Shown: one piece after another, positions 52,691-61,971 of the stretch
How the letters are laid out: each line of letters begins with the position of its first letter
Numbering within the stretch: position 1 is the first letter of the stretch
DNA from: Paramagnetospirillum magnetotacticum MS-1
GTDB lineage: Bacteria; Pseudomonadota; Alphaproteobacteria; Rhodospirillales; Magnetospirillaceae
DNA length: 64,000 nucleotides
Reading direction: 5' to 3'
Assembly (NCBI RefSeq): GCF_000829825.1
Contig: NZ_JXSL01000034.1
Span: 1-64,000, forward strand
Notes under the pieces: generated by a model
The model's database searches: none
What the model was told of the DNA's origin: nothing
The model's input: only the letters and a program-made list of their open reading frames with translations
Translations under genes and position numbers: made by a program

Positions 52691-55384
52691 ATGACCTTCC
52701 TGCCCGGACTCGCTTTCGCCGCCCCCTGGGTCCTGGCGCTGCTGGCCGGGTTGCCGCTGCTTTGGCGGCTGTTGCGGGTGACGCCGCCCCGGCCGCGCAA
52801 ACAGTCTTTTCCCGCCCTCGCCCTGCTGCTGGGCCTGGACACTGCGCGCAGACAGGCCGAGACCGCGCCGTTCTGGCTGCTGCTGTTGCGCCTCGTCCTG
52901 GCCACGCTGCTGATCCTGGCCGCCGCCGGTCCCAATCTGGCCCCGTCTTCTGCCGGGCGGAGCGACGGGCCTTTGCTGGTGATCGTCGATGACGGCTGGG
53001 CGGCGGCCCGCGACTGGGAGGGGCGGCGCGAGCATCTGGATCAAATTCTGGCCGCTGCCGAGGGCGCCGGGAGCCCTGTTCTGCTGCTGGCAACCGCACC
53101 ACCTAAGGATGGCGGCCCCGTCACCCTGGGAAGGCTGACCAGCGCGTCCGAGGCCCGCTCCCTGGCGGCGGGCATGGAGCCAAAACCCTGGCCCACCGAC
53201 CGCAAAGCCGCCCTGGCCGCCCTGGATTCCCTGCCCTTCGACCGGGCCGGGCGGGTGGTGTGGATCAGCGATGGTCTGGCCGATCCGGCCGACGGCGCCC
53301 TGTTCCGCCGTCTGCAAGGCCTGGGCGGCGGTCTGGAGGTGGTGACGGGCAAAATCGGCCGACTGCTGCTGCCCCCCGCCGAAGGCGTTTCGGCCGAGCG
53401 GCTGGTTCCGGTGGCCCGCCGCCTGCCCGCCCCCGAGGCCGAATCCGTCGCCATCCGCGCCCTGGATTCCAAGGGCATGGTCCTGGCCCGCGCCGAAGGA
53501 CGTTTCGAGCCCAATCGCGCCACCACCGACCTGCCTCTCGATCTTCCCGGCGCCTTGCGCAACCGTCTGGCCCGCCTTGAGATCGAAGGCGAACGTTCGG
53601 CAGGCGCCGTGCTGCTGCTCGACGAGTCCAGCCGCCGCCGCTCGGTGGGTCTGGCGGGCGGCGATCCCTCCTCGGCGCCGCTGCTCGACCGCCTCTATTA
53701 CGTGGAGCGGGCACTGTCTCCCCATGCCGAGCTGAGGCGGGGCGAGGTGGCGGACCTGGCCGCCGATCCCTCCCTCGACGTGATCATTCTGGCCGATGTG
53801 CCGCTGGTGCCCGGCGCTGGCGCCCTCAAATTGGCCACCCGCGTGGAGCAGGGCGCGGTTCTGGTGCGCTTCGCAGGCCCCTTGCAGGTCCAGGCCGCCC
53901 AGACCGATCCGCTGCTGCCCGTACGCCTGCTGGCTGGTGGGCGGACCTTAGGGGGCGTGCTGTCCTGGACCACGCCCATGCGCCTGGCCCCCTTTCCTGA
54001 AACCTCGCCCTTCCATGGCCTTGCCATCCCCGAGGACGTGGAGATCCACTCTCAGGTTCTGGCCGAACCGGGCCTGGATCTGGGCGCACGCACCTGGGCC
54101 TCCCTTACCGACGGAACGCCCCTGGTCACCGCCGAACGCCGCGGCAAGGGCCTCGTCGTGCTGATCCATACCAGCGCCAATACCGAGTGGGGCAATCTGG
54201 CCCTGTCGGGTCTGTTCGTGGACATGCTGCGCCATCTCGTCGCCCAGTCCCATGGCGGAGCCGGACCGGTGGCGGCAAGCGGGCCTTTGGCGCCTGCCGA
54301 ATTGCTCGACGGGCTGGGGCGTCTGGCCCCCGCCGCGGGCATCGCCGCCCCTCTGGATGGACAAGCCATGGCCGCCACCCGGCCCCAGCCCCGTCATCCG
54401 CCCGGCTTTTACGGCCCCCCCGAGGCGCGGAGCGCCTTCAATCTCGGCCCCGCTCTTCCCCCCGCCAACCGCTTCAGCCCGCCGCAGGGCGCCACCCTGA
54501 CCGCGTTGGGCCAGCCCCAACCCGGCCTGGATTTCGCACCATTGCTGCTGCTGGCCGCCCTGGTCCTGGCCCTGACCGACATGGCCGCCACCCTTGCGCT
54601 GCGCGGCCTGTTGTGGCGGGTGGCGGTTGTTGTCCTCGCTCTCGCCCCAGGAGAGCCCGCCCGCGCCGAGTCCTTCGCCTTGCAAGCTGGTCTGGCCACC
54701 CGCCTTGGCTGCGTCACCACCCGCGACGGGGCCATGGACCGCCTGTGTCTGGCAGGCCTGCGCGGGCTTTCGGCGCGCCTTGCCGAGCGCTCCACCGCCG
54801 AACTCGCCGAGCCCATGCTGGTGGACCCGGAACGCGACCCGGTGGTGTTCTTTCCCCTGCTCTACTGGCGCATCACGCCCAACCAGCCGCCGCCCTCGGA
54901 ACGGGCGGTGGAAAAGCTCAACACCTATATGGCCAAGGGCGGCGTGATCTTGTTCGATACCGCCGATGAGGGCCAAGCGGGGGCCGGCACCAATACCGCC
55001 GACGTACAGCGCCTGCGGCGTTTGCTGGCGGGGCTGGCCCTGCCCGCGCTGGCGCCCATGGGCCCCGACCATGTGCTGACGCGGGCCTTCTACCTGCTGA
55101 AAAGCGTGCCGGGCCGCTGGGACGGCGCAACTTTGTGGGTGAGCCAGGGAGCGGAAGCGGGCAATGACGGCGTCTCGCCGGTGGTGCTGGGCGGCAATGA
55201 CTGGATCGCCGCCTGGGCGGTGGACGAACGCGGGCGGCCCATCCACGCCGTGGTGCCTGGCGGCGAGCGCCAGCGGGAACTGGCCTATCGCTTCGGCATC
55301 AATCTGGTGATCTATGCCTTCACCGGCAATTACAAGGCCGATCAGGTCCACCTGCCCGCCATCATGGACAGGCTGAAGCGATGA
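52691..55384 (+). CDS. BatA-type N-terminal membrane protein with DUF4159 domain
   Basis: This large protein (897 residues) has an N-terminal aerotolerance-regulator (BatA-like) part with two membrane helices (about 7-25 and 57-75) that also occurs in vWA proteins. Next come long beta-rich segments with VVIVDDGW-type and FDRAGRVVWISDGL patterns similar to vWA domains. Another hydrophobic helix near 615-640 precedes the C-terminal DUF4159 domain (about 660-890, FFPLLYWRITPNQPPPSE and YMAKGGVILFDTADEG). The exact function is unknown. The next gene overlaps its stop by four bases (ATGA). Confidence 0.82.
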   Translation: MTFLPGLAFAAPWVLALLAGLPLLWRLLRVTPPRPRKQSFPALALLLGLDTARRQAETAPFWLLLLRLVLATLLILAAAGPNLAPSSAGRSDGPLLVIVDDGWAAARDWEGRREHLDQILAAAEGAGSPVLLLATAPPKDGGPVTLGRLTSASEARSLAAGMEPKPWPTDRKAALAALDSLPFDRAGRVVWISDGLADPADGALFRRLQGLGGGLEVVTGKIGRLLLPPAEGVSAERLVPVARRLPAPEAESVAIRALDSKGMVLARAEGRFEPNRATTDLPLDLPGALRNRLARLEIEGERSAGAVLLLDESSRRRSVGLAGGDPSSAPLLDRLYYVERALSPHAELRRGEVADLAADPSLDVIILADVPLVPGAGALKLATRVEQGAVLVRFAGPLQVQAAQTDPLLPVRLLAGGRTLGGVLSWTTPMRLAPFPETSPFHGLAIPEDVEIHSQVLAEPGLDLGARTWASLTDGTPLVTAERRGKGLVVLIHTSANTEWGNLALSGLFVDMLRHLVAQSHGGAGPVAASGPLAPAELLDGLGRLAPAAGIAAPLDGQAMAATRPQPRHPPGFYGPPEARSAFNLGPALPPANRFSPPQGATLTALGQPQPGLDFAPLLLLAALVLALTDMAATLALRGLLWRVAVVVLALAPGEPARAESFALQAGLATRLGCVTTRDGAMDRLCLAGLRGLSARLAERSTAELAEPMLVDPERDPVVFFPLLYWRITPNQPPPSERAVEKLNTYMAKGGVILFDTADEGQAGAGTNTADVQRLRRLLAGLALPALAPMGPDHVLTRAFYLLKSVPGRWDGATLWVSQGAEAGNDGVSPVVLGGNDWIAAWAVDERGRPIHAVVPGGERQRELAYRFGINLVIYAFTGNYKADQVHLPAIMDRLKR

Positions 55385-57435
55385 GCTACACCTCCATCGC
55401 CTTCGCACCTCTCTTTTCCTGGCCCGTCATTGGCGGGTTTGGAATCGCTGCCCTGCTCCTGGTCGGTATCGGGCTATGGCGCAAGGCCTCGGGCACTTGG
55501 CTACGCGCCCTGGTTCTGGCCGCGCTGCTGGCGGGGCTGGCCAATCCCCGCCTGCTGGCCGAGAACCGCACCTCCATTGCCGACGTGGCGCTGGTGGTGG
55601 TGGACGAGACCCCGTCCCAGGCCATCGGCGAGCGCCGCGCCCAGACCCAAGCGGCGCTGGACGAACTGACGCGCCGCGCTGCCCTGCTCAAGGGGCTGGA
55701 GGTGCGGATCGAGCATGTGGGCTCCGAACCGGGCTCCGATCGCGGCACGCGGCTCTTCGAGGCGGCCGAGCGCGCCCTGGCCGATGTGCCGCGCCGTCGT
55801 CTGGCCGGAGTGACCATGATCACCGACGGACGTGTCCACGATGTGCCCGCTGATTTGGGGCGTTCGCTGGGCGCGCCCATCCACACCTTGCTGACCGGAG
55901 CGCCCAATGAGCGCGACCGCCGTCTAGTGCCTGGCGCATCGCCCGCCTTCGCCCTGGTGGGCGAGACCGCCACCCTGGCCTTCCGGGTGGAGGATCAGGG
56001 AGGAAAAGGCGAAGCCGTGGTCGCGGTGCGCGTTGACGGCCAGCCCTTTGCCGCCATCACCGTGCCGCTCAACCGCGAGGCCACCCTGGAGGTGCCCATC
56101 CGCCATGCCGGGCCCAATGTGGTGGAGTTGGAGGCCGAGCCGGGACCGGGCGAACTGTCCCTGGTCAACAACCGCACGGCCCTGTCCATCTCAGGCGTGC
56201 GCAACCGCCTCAAGGTTCTGCTGGTCTCGGGCGAGCCCCATGCGGGTGAACGCACCTGGCGCAATCTCTTGAAGTCCGACCCGGCGGTGGATCTGGTCCA
56301 CTTCACCATCCTGCGGCCCCCGGACAAGGACGACCAGACCCCCATCCGCGAAATGAGCCTGATCAGCTTTCCGGTGCGCGAACTGTTCGAGGAGAAGCTC
56401 TCCGAGTTCGACCTGATCATCTTCGACCGCTTCCGCCGCAGGGGCGTGCTGGCGCCCGCCTATTACCGCAATCTCGCCCGCTATGTGCAGGGCGGCGGCG
56501 CCCTGCTGGCCGCATTGGGGCCGGAATTCGCCGAAGCCGACGGCATCGCGGCCTCGGCCCTGGCTGATGTGCTGCCCGCCCTTCCCACGGGCAAGCGCCT
56601 GGACCGGGAATTCCGCCCCCGATTGACCGAGGCCGGACGACGCCATCCGGTGATGAGCGGCTTGGCCGGAACAAGACCCGGCGATGCGCCCTGGGGAAGC
56701 TGGATGCGCCAGATGGAGGTGGGCAAGGCCAGGGGCACCACCTTGCTCTCGGGGATCGACGACCATCCGCTGGTGGTGCTGGACCGGGTGGGAGAAGGCC
56801 GTGTGGCCATGGTGCTGTCCGATACTTTGTGGCTGTGGGCGCGCGGCTGGGAGGGCGGCGGCCCCCATGCCGAGATGACCCGGCGCCTCGCCCACTGGCT
56901 GATGAAGGAGCCGGACCTGGAGGAGGATGCGCTGACCGCCTCGGTGGAGAACGGAACGCTTTCCATTGTGGCGCGCGGCGCCACGGCTGCCCTCGAGGCT
57001 GCCATCACCGCCCCCGACGGCACCCAGGCATCCCTTTCCCTCGAGCCCGACCAGGACGGCGTGGCAAGGGGCGCCTCCAACGCCGCCCAGACCGGGCTGT
57101 GGCGGGTGAGCCTGCCCGATGGCCGCGTCGCCCTGGCCGCCTCGGGCAGCGCCACGCCGGTGGAACTGGCCGAACTGACCGCCACCCCTGACCGCCTTGC
57201 CCCCGTCGCCAAGGCCACCGGCGGCACCCTGACATGGCTGGCCGAGCATGGAGTGCCGGAATTGCGGCGCGTGGCGCCCGGTTCGGTTACCGGCGGCCCG
57301 GGCTGGATGGGCTTTGCCGAGCGGGGCGATTATGTGGTTGACGGCGTTCGCGAAATCGCTCTTTTGCCCGCGCTTCTTGGGCTTTTTCTCTGCCTGGGCG
57401 GGCTGCTGATCGCGTGGCGAAATGAAACGCGCTGA
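55381..57435 (+). CDS. Membrane protein with glutamine-amidotransferase-like domain (Bat-type operon)
   Basis: This 684-residue inner-membrane protein has a hydrophobic start (about 10-50), a vWA-like extracytoplasmic region (ADVALVVVDETPSQAIG and LAGVTMITDGRVHDVP) and a class-I glutamine-amidotransferase-like fold at about 345-500 (LARYVQGGGALLAALGPEF). A single C-terminal helix (about 658-676) ends near the short cytoplasmic tail WRNETR. I see no catalytic triad I would trust. Together with the preceding genes it looks like a membrane complex. Confidence 0.78.
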   Translation: MSYTSIAFAPLFSWPVIGGFGIAALLLVGIGLWRKASGTWLRALVLAALLAGLANPRLLAENRTSIADVALVVVDETPSQAIGERRAQTQAALDELTRRAALLKGLEVRIEHVGSEPGSDRGTRLFEAAERALADVPRRRLAGVTMITDGRVHDVPADLGRSLGAPIHTLLTGAPNERDRRLVPGASPAFALVGETATLAFRVEDQGGKGEAVVAVRVDGQPFAAITVPLNREATLEVPIRHAGPNVVELEAEPGPGELSLVNNRTALSISGVRNRLKVLLVSGEPHAGERTWRNLLKSDPAVDLVHFTILRPPDKDDQTPIREMSLISFPVRELFEEKLSEFDLIIFDRFRRRGVLAPAYYRNLARYVQGGGALLAALGPEFAEADGIAASALADVLPALPTGKRLDREFRPRLTEAGRRHPVMSGLAGTRPGDAPWGSWMRQMEVGKARGTTLLSGIDDHPLVVLDRVGEGRVAMVLSDTLWLWARGWEGGGPHAEMTRRLAHWLMKEPDLEEDALTASVENGTLSIVARGATAALEAAITAPDGTQASLSLEPDQDGVARGASNAAQTGLWRVSLPDGRVALAASGSATPVELAELTATPDRLAPVAKATGGTLTWLAEHGVPELRRVAPGSVTGGPGWMGFAERGDYVVDGVREIALLPALLGLFLCLGGLLIAWRNETR

Positions 57436-57515
57436 ACCGTTTTTTTGCCAATCATCGGTAGATTCGATTTGGAATATCGGCCGGACCGATGTAAGGAGTT
57501 CTTACCTATAGGTTA

Positions 57516-58790
57516 ATGGGGAGCGGTCTGGTTAGACTGCTCCGGCCTCGAAGTGGCGAGGCCATCCGAAACGTGGGGGACGTCTGGAAAGTGACCGATC
57601 AGCGACTGATCCCGGTAGCCGGAAAGCGGCTCAAGGCGTTGCGTCGGGCCGCGTCCTGGATGATTCCCGAGTGGCAGGTCTTCGTGCGGCGCCCCAACGG
57701 CACCGCCGAGCATTTCACCTTCACCCGCAAGCGTCAGCTGATCTTGTTGGGCATCGTGGTCGGCATCACCGCCTGGGCCGGAATCGTCTCGGCGCTGCTG
57801 ACCCGCCAGCCTGACGAGATCGCCGCCAAGGAACGCCAGCTGGACGAGATGATGGCCGCCACCCGCGCCGCCCAGTACCGTCTGGCCTCGTCGCAGAAGA
57901 TGGTGGCCGACATCGCCCGCGAAGTGGATCTGGTCCATTCCAACGTGGCGGTGCTGGCCGAGACCAATGCCGCCCTGGCCAAGGACCAGCCCCCAAAGAA
58001 GGTCGCTCCTCCGGTCAAGCGCAGTTCTGGTGGCGAGCCCGCCTGGAACGAGGACGGCCAGCCCGCTGGTGACGAGGCGAGGGCCGTGCGCGAACAGGTC
58101 CGCCGCCTGGAAGGCTCGCTGGAGCGCTTGCGCGTCGCCTATTCCCAGGCGGTGCAGAATACCGATGCCGCCGCCCAGTCGCGCATTTCCGACACCGAGC
58201 GGCTGCTGAACCGCCTGGGCCTGGACGCGTCGCGCCTGTTCGAACGCCGCGACCGCGATGCCGGACGGGGCGGCCCCTATATTCCGCTCAGCACCGTGAC
58301 CGGCGATACCGGCCTGTCGGGCCTGATGGACCGCCTGGACCGCTGGAGCGGCATCAAGGCGGTGATGCAGAAAATGCCCCTGGGCGAGCCGCTGCATACC
58401 GATTACGACCTCAATTCCGGCTTCGGCACCCGCAACGACCCGCTGAACCGCCGCACCGGCGTGCATGAGGGTATCGACCTGGGCGCTCCGCACGGAACGC
58501 CCATCTATGCCACCGGCGACGGAATCGTCGAATCGGCGGGGCCGTCGGACGGCTACGGCCTGACTGTCGACGTCAATCACGGCAACGGTGTCACCACCCG
58601 CTATGCCCATATGTCGCGCATCAAGGTCAAGGAAGGCCAGAAGGTGACGCGCACCACGGTGGTCGGCCTGTTGGGCAATACGGGCCGCTCCACCGGCCCC
58701 CATCTCCATTACGAGGTCCGCGTCGCCGACGTGGCCAAGGATCCCCTCAAATTCATCGCGGCAGGTGAAAATGCTCCCAAAGCTTGGTAA
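57516..58790 (+). CDS. M23-family metallopeptidase with transmembrane anchor and coiled coil
   Basis: This 424-residue protein has a cytoplasmic N-terminal stretch (about 1-70), a membrane helix near 74-93 and a periplasmic coiled coil (about 98-150 and 185-235). The C-terminal LytM/M23 domain covers about 290-410, with zinc ligands in GVHEGIDLGAP (His, Asp) and GPHLHYEV (His). It probably cuts peptide crosslinks of the wall. The bactofilin gene overlaps its last bases, as in bactofilin-LmdC type pairs. The start is uncertain because AAGGAG lies 17 bases before the ATG at 57516. Confidence 0.9.
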   Translation: MGSGLVRLLRPRSGEAIRNVGDVWKVTDQRLIPVAGKRLKALRRAASWMIPEWQVFVRRPNGTAEHFTFTRKRQLILLGIVVGITAWAGIVSALLTRQPDEIAAKERQLDEMMAATRAAQYRLASSQKMVADIAREVDLVHSNVAVLAETNAALAKDQPPKKVAPPVKRSSGGEPAWNEDGQPAGDEARAVREQVRRLEGSLERLRVAYSQAVQNTDAAAQSRISDTERLLNRLGLDASRLFERRDRDAGRGGPYIPLSTVTGDTGLSGLMDRLDRWSGIKAVMQKMPLGEPLHTDYDLNSGFGTRNDPLNRRTGVHEGIDLGAPHGTPIYATGDGIVESAGPSDGYGLTVDVNHGNGVTTRYAHMSRIKVKEGQKVTRTTVVGLLGNTGRSTGPHLHYEVRVADVAKDPLKFIAAGENAPKAW

Positions 58791-59271
58791 GGCCCTGGGG
58801 GCGGTATCCGCCGCCGCCCATGGATCGCGCCACAACGGCACCAACGGCCTGCCGCTCTCGGTGATCGGCGCCGATGTGCGCATCGTCGGCAACATCTTCA
58901 CCCAAGGTGAGATGCAGATCGACGGTCAGGTGGAGGGTGACATCACCTGCCACCGCCTGCTGGTGGGCGAAGGCGCGCGCATCACGGGCGAGGTTACCGC
59001 CGAGACGGTGCAGGTTCATGGCGAACTGAACGGCAAGATCAATGCCGGTTCGGTGATGATCGCCAAATCGGCCAAGGTCGTGGGCGACGTGATCCAGGAC
59101 AGCCTGGAGATCGAGGCAGGCGCCTCCATGGAGGGCCGCCTGGTCCGCAAGACCGGCTCCGTCAAGGCGCTGGAGCATGCCAAGGGCAACGGCGCGGCCG
59201 AGGCCGAATCCGAACAGACCCCGCCCCCGGCCAAGCCCGACATCAGCCAGGAAGCCGCCGGCACGGCATGA
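58771..59271 (+). CDS. Bactofilin (polymer-forming cytoskeletal protein)
   Basis: A 166-residue bactofilin. The central right-handed beta-helix (about 28-125) has regularly spaced GxVEGDI/GEVTA turns, for example QIDGQVEGDITC and VQVHGELNGKINAGSV. The flanking termini are unstructured and the Pro-rich tail (about 145-166) is short. Such proteins polymerise without nucleotide and recruit wall enzymes. The chosen ATG at 58771 follows AGGTG; GTG at 58765 is the alternative. It overlaps the end of the M23 gene by 20 bases. Confidence 0.94.
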   Translation: MLPKLGKALGAVSAAAHGSRHNGTNGLPLSVIGADVRIVGNIFTQGEMQIDGQVEGDITCHRLLVGEGARITGEVTAETVQVHGELNGKINAGSVMIAKSAKVVGDVIQDSLEIEAGASMEGRLVRKTGSVKALEHAKGNGAAEAESEQTPPPAKPDISQEAAGTA

Positions 59272-60248
59272 TCTCCACCTTTCGCTCCGAAGATGGCGCC
59301 GTGATCGCGGGCGGTGCCGACGGCGCTGCCAGAGACGCGCTGTGGATCGACCTTCTCGACCCTTCGTCCGAGGAGATCGCCCTGGTGGAGGCCCGCACCG
59401 GGCTCGACCTGCCGTCGCGCGAACGCATGGAGGAGATCGAGGCCTCGTCGCGCCTGTCGCGCCGCGGCGACACCATGATGATGACCGTGCCGGTCCTGAC
59501 CGGCGCCACCAGTACGGACCCGCATAACAGCGCCGTGACCTTCATCCTGAGCGGTGCTTTGCTGGTGACGCTGCGCCATGATACGCCGCGCGCCATGGCC
59601 ACCTTCGCCCAGGAACTGCTCGAAGCCGCCCCGGCCCCGGTCAATGGCGGCGACGTGCTGCTGGGACTGGTGGAAGCCATCGTCGACCGTATCGCCGACC
59701 TGCTTCAGGATCTGGGCGCCGGGCTGGACACCATCTCGCACCGCATCTTCCACCAGCCACACACAACGCATCACCGCCGCCGCCGCGCCAGTTCACGCGA
59801 GATGGAGGCCCTGCTGCGCACCATCGGCCGGACCGGCGATCTGACCGGCAAGGCGCGCGAGACCCTGCTGGGCTTAAAGCGGGTCACCGCCTTCCTGCCC
59901 CACGGGCCGAACGCGTTGGGCCTGGACGACACGCCCGAGCGCCTGCGGTCCATCGATCAGGACCTGCACTCCCTGTCCGAGTTCACGGATTTCCTGGGCA
60001 ACAAGATCAACTTCCTGCTGGACGCCACATTGGGGCTGATCGGCATTCAGCAAAATCAGGTGATCAAGCTGTTCACCATCATGTCGGTGCTGTTCCTGCC
60101 CCCCACCCTGGTGGCCAGCTGGTACGGCATGAATTTCAAGATCATCCCCGAGCTGCAATGGGAGCTGGGCTATGGCTACGCCATCGCCCTGGCCATCCTC
60201 TCGGCGGTGGTGCCCTATATCTTCTTCCGCCGCAAGGGCTGGGTATAA
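59268..60248 (+). CDS. CorA-family divalent cation transporter
   Basis: This 326-residue CorA-like protein has a large cytoplasmic N-terminal funnel and two C-terminal transmembrane helices. The pore signature YGMNF near residue 288 is preceded by FLPPTLVASW. The C terminus has basic residues (FFRRKGWV). Both Mg2+ transport and Zn2+ export (ZntB) remain possible. It overlaps the bactofilin stop by four bases (ATGA), suggesting one operon with the M23/bactofilin pair. Confidence 0.9.
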   Translation: MISTFRSEDGAVIAGGADGAARDALWIDLLDPSSEEIALVEARTGLDLPSRERMEEIEASSRLSRRGDTMMMTVPVLTGATSTDPHNSAVTFILSGALLVTLRHDTPRAMATFAQELLEAAPAPVNGGDVLLGLVEAIVDRIADLLQDLGAGLDTISHRIFHQPHTTHHRRRRASSREMEALLRTIGRTGDLTGKARETLLGLKRVTAFLPHGPNALGLDDTPERLRSIDQDLHSLSEFTDFLGNKINFLLDATLGLIGIQQNQVIKLFTIMSVLFLPPTLVASWYGMNFKIIPELQWELGYGYAIALAILSAVVPYIFFRRKGWV

Positions 60249-60251
60249 GGG

Positions 60252-60434
60252 CTACTTAGCCTTTGTCTTGGCCGGAGCCTTCGCCTTAGCCGGAGCCTTC
60301 GCCTTAGCGGAGGCCTTGGCCGGGACAGCCTGACGGCGTTCCGCCTCCAGCCAGAACTCAAGATCGCGTCCCTCGGGTCGACCAGCCTCTTCCCACAGTT
60401 TGTAGGCAATATCCTTGACAGCGGAACTGGACAT
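60252..60434 (-). CDS. Small DUF2934 protein with Lys/Ala-rich tail
   Basis: This 60-residue protein begins MSSSAVKDIAYKLWEEAG and continues with the DUF2934 core RPEGRDLEFWLEAE. The last 20 residues are a Lys/Ala/Pro repeat (AKAKAPAKAKAPAKTKAK type) like histone-H1-like tails. DUF2934 function is unknown. GGAG lies before the ATG. It is convergent with the CorA gene, whose stop is only 4 bases away, and divergent from the TPR-glycosyltransferase gene. Confidence 0.85.
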   Translation of the reverse strand: MSSSAVKDIAYKLWEEAGRPEGRDLEFWLEAERRQAVPAKASAKAKAPAKAKAPAKTKAK

Positions 60435-60581
60435 GGAAAGGGCTCCTTCAACGGAACGACAGGCGGAAACCATAGCGTAAACAGCGCGCCGCGCCAACAA
60501 CCAGGGCGCTCCGTTCAAGCCCTCCCCTTGCCCTGGCCGCCATCCTCGGGAAAGATGACGCGGACAAGAGGAACCCAGGAC

Positions 60582-61970
60582 ATGACGGCCAGCCAATTCG
60601 CACCTCAGGCCCAACAGGCCTTTGCCGCCGCCGCCCAGGCTTATCGCGATGGGCGCATGGACGACGCCGCCCAGGGCTTCGCCACCGCCGCCCTGCTGGA
60701 GCCCGGCTGGAACTCGGCCCATGCCAATCTGGGCGCGGTCCTGCGCCGCCAGGGCAAGGCCGAGGCGGCGGTCGCTTGCTATCGCCGCGCCCTGTCCCTG
60801 GGGCCGGAGGATGCCGGAACGCTGTCCAATATGGGCAATGCGCTGCGCGACCTGGGGCAGTTGGAGGAAGGCGAGAAAGCCCATCGCCGGGCGGTGGCCC
60901 TGGCGCCCGACAGCATCAATTACCGCTATAATCTGGCCTTGCTGCTGCGCGACCGCCGCCTTCACGCGGAGGCCCGCGCCATGCTGGCGGAGTTGGCGGC
61001 GACCGAGCCCGATAATGCCGAGATTCAATGGGATCTGGCGCTTGCCGATCTTTATCTCGGCGATTACCAACGCGGCTTCGCGGGCTATGAGTGGCGTACC
61101 AAACTGGCCCGCAACCCGGTCCGCGATCATAAGGGGCCGCGCTGGAGCGGCGACGATCCGGTGGGCCGCACCATTTTGCTGCTGTCGGAACAGGGCTTCG
61201 GCGACGCCCTGCAATTCGCCCGCTATGTCCCCCTGCTGGCCGCGCGAGGCGCCAAGGTGGTGCTGGAATGCCTGCCCGAACAGGCCGAGCTGTTTGCCGG
61301 TCTGGACGGCGTGGTGGCCCTGGTGACCAAGGGATCGCCCCCGCCCGCCCACGATTGCTGGGCACCGCTGGCCAGCCTGCCCCATCTGCTGGACACCCGC
61401 TTCGACGCCATCCCCGCGCAGGTCCCCTACCTGTCCGCCCCGCCCCGTCCCAATCTGCGCCTAGTGCCGCCGCCGGGCCAGAAACTGGCGATAGGACTGG
61501 TCTGGGCGGGCAAGACGACGCCGCGCGACCGCTCCTGGCCGCTGGAGGAATTGGTGCCGCTACTTGCCGATCCGCGCGCCACCTTCTACTCGCTGCAACT
61601 GGGCCCGCGCGCCGGGGACCTGAGGCTCACGGGGCTGGACCGGCTGGTCCGCGACGCCGCTCCCGTGCTCAAATCCTTCGCCGATACCGCCCATGTGATG
61701 GAAAGCCTGGATCTGATCATCACCATCGACACGTCGGTGGCTCATTTGGCCGGAGCCCTGGGCCGCCCAGTTTGGGTGCTGTTGCGCTATGTTTCCGATT
61801 GGCGTTGGCAAGATGAACCGCTAACGTCTCCCTGGTACCCGACCATGCGGCTGTTCCGGCAGCCCACGCCCATGGATTTCAAGACACCGGTCGCCGAGAT
61901 GGCCGCCGCACTGGCCTCACTCATCGACGCCCCCTTTCCCGACGCCCCCATTACCGACGAAAGACACTGA
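60582..61970 (+). CDS. TPR-containing glycosyltransferase-like protein
   Basis: This 462-residue protein has N-terminal TPR repeats (about 5-175, each about 34 residues, for example NLGAVLRRQGKAEAAVACYRRAL and NMGNALRDLGQLEEGEKAHRRA). A glycosyltransferase-9/41-like C-terminal half follows (about 195-450, ILLLSEQGFGDALQFARYVP and DLIITIDTSVAHLAGALG). It resembles the bacterial SPINDLY/OGT and heptosyltransferase-type families. The acceptor is unknown. I chose the ATG at 60582 (AGAGGAA upstream); the ATG at 60528 opens the frame earlier. slyD follows by one base. Confidence 0.85.
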   Translation: MTASQFAPQAQQAFAAAAQAYRDGRMDDAAQGFATAALLEPGWNSAHANLGAVLRRQGKAEAAVACYRRALSLGPEDAGTLSNMGNALRDLGQLEEGEKAHRRAVALAPDSINYRYNLALLLRDRRLHAEARAMLAELAATEPDNAEIQWDLALADLYLGDYQRGFAGYEWRTKLARNPVRDHKGPRWSGDDPVGRTILLLSEQGFGDALQFARYVPLLAARGAKVVLECLPEQAELFAGLDGVVALVTKGSPPPAHDCWAPLASLPHLLDTRFDAIPAQVPYLSAPPRPNLRLVPPPGQKLAIGLVWAGKTTPRDRSWPLEELVPLLADPRATFYSLQLGPRAGDLRLTGLDRLVRDAAPVLKSFADTAHVMESLDLIITIDTSVAHLAGALGRPVWVLLRYVSDWRWQDEPLTSPWYPTMRLFRQPTPMDFKTPVAEMAAALASLIDAPFPDAPITDERH

Positions 61971-61971
61971 C

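Noticed and set aside
57436-57515. Terminator after the 55381 gene from the T7 run
   Set aside because: I found no hairpin before the T run.
60435-61385. Upstream extension of the DUF2934 frame
   Set aside because: It is antisense to the TPR-glycosyltransferase gene, and the ATG at 60434 with GGAG fits the DUF2934 family.
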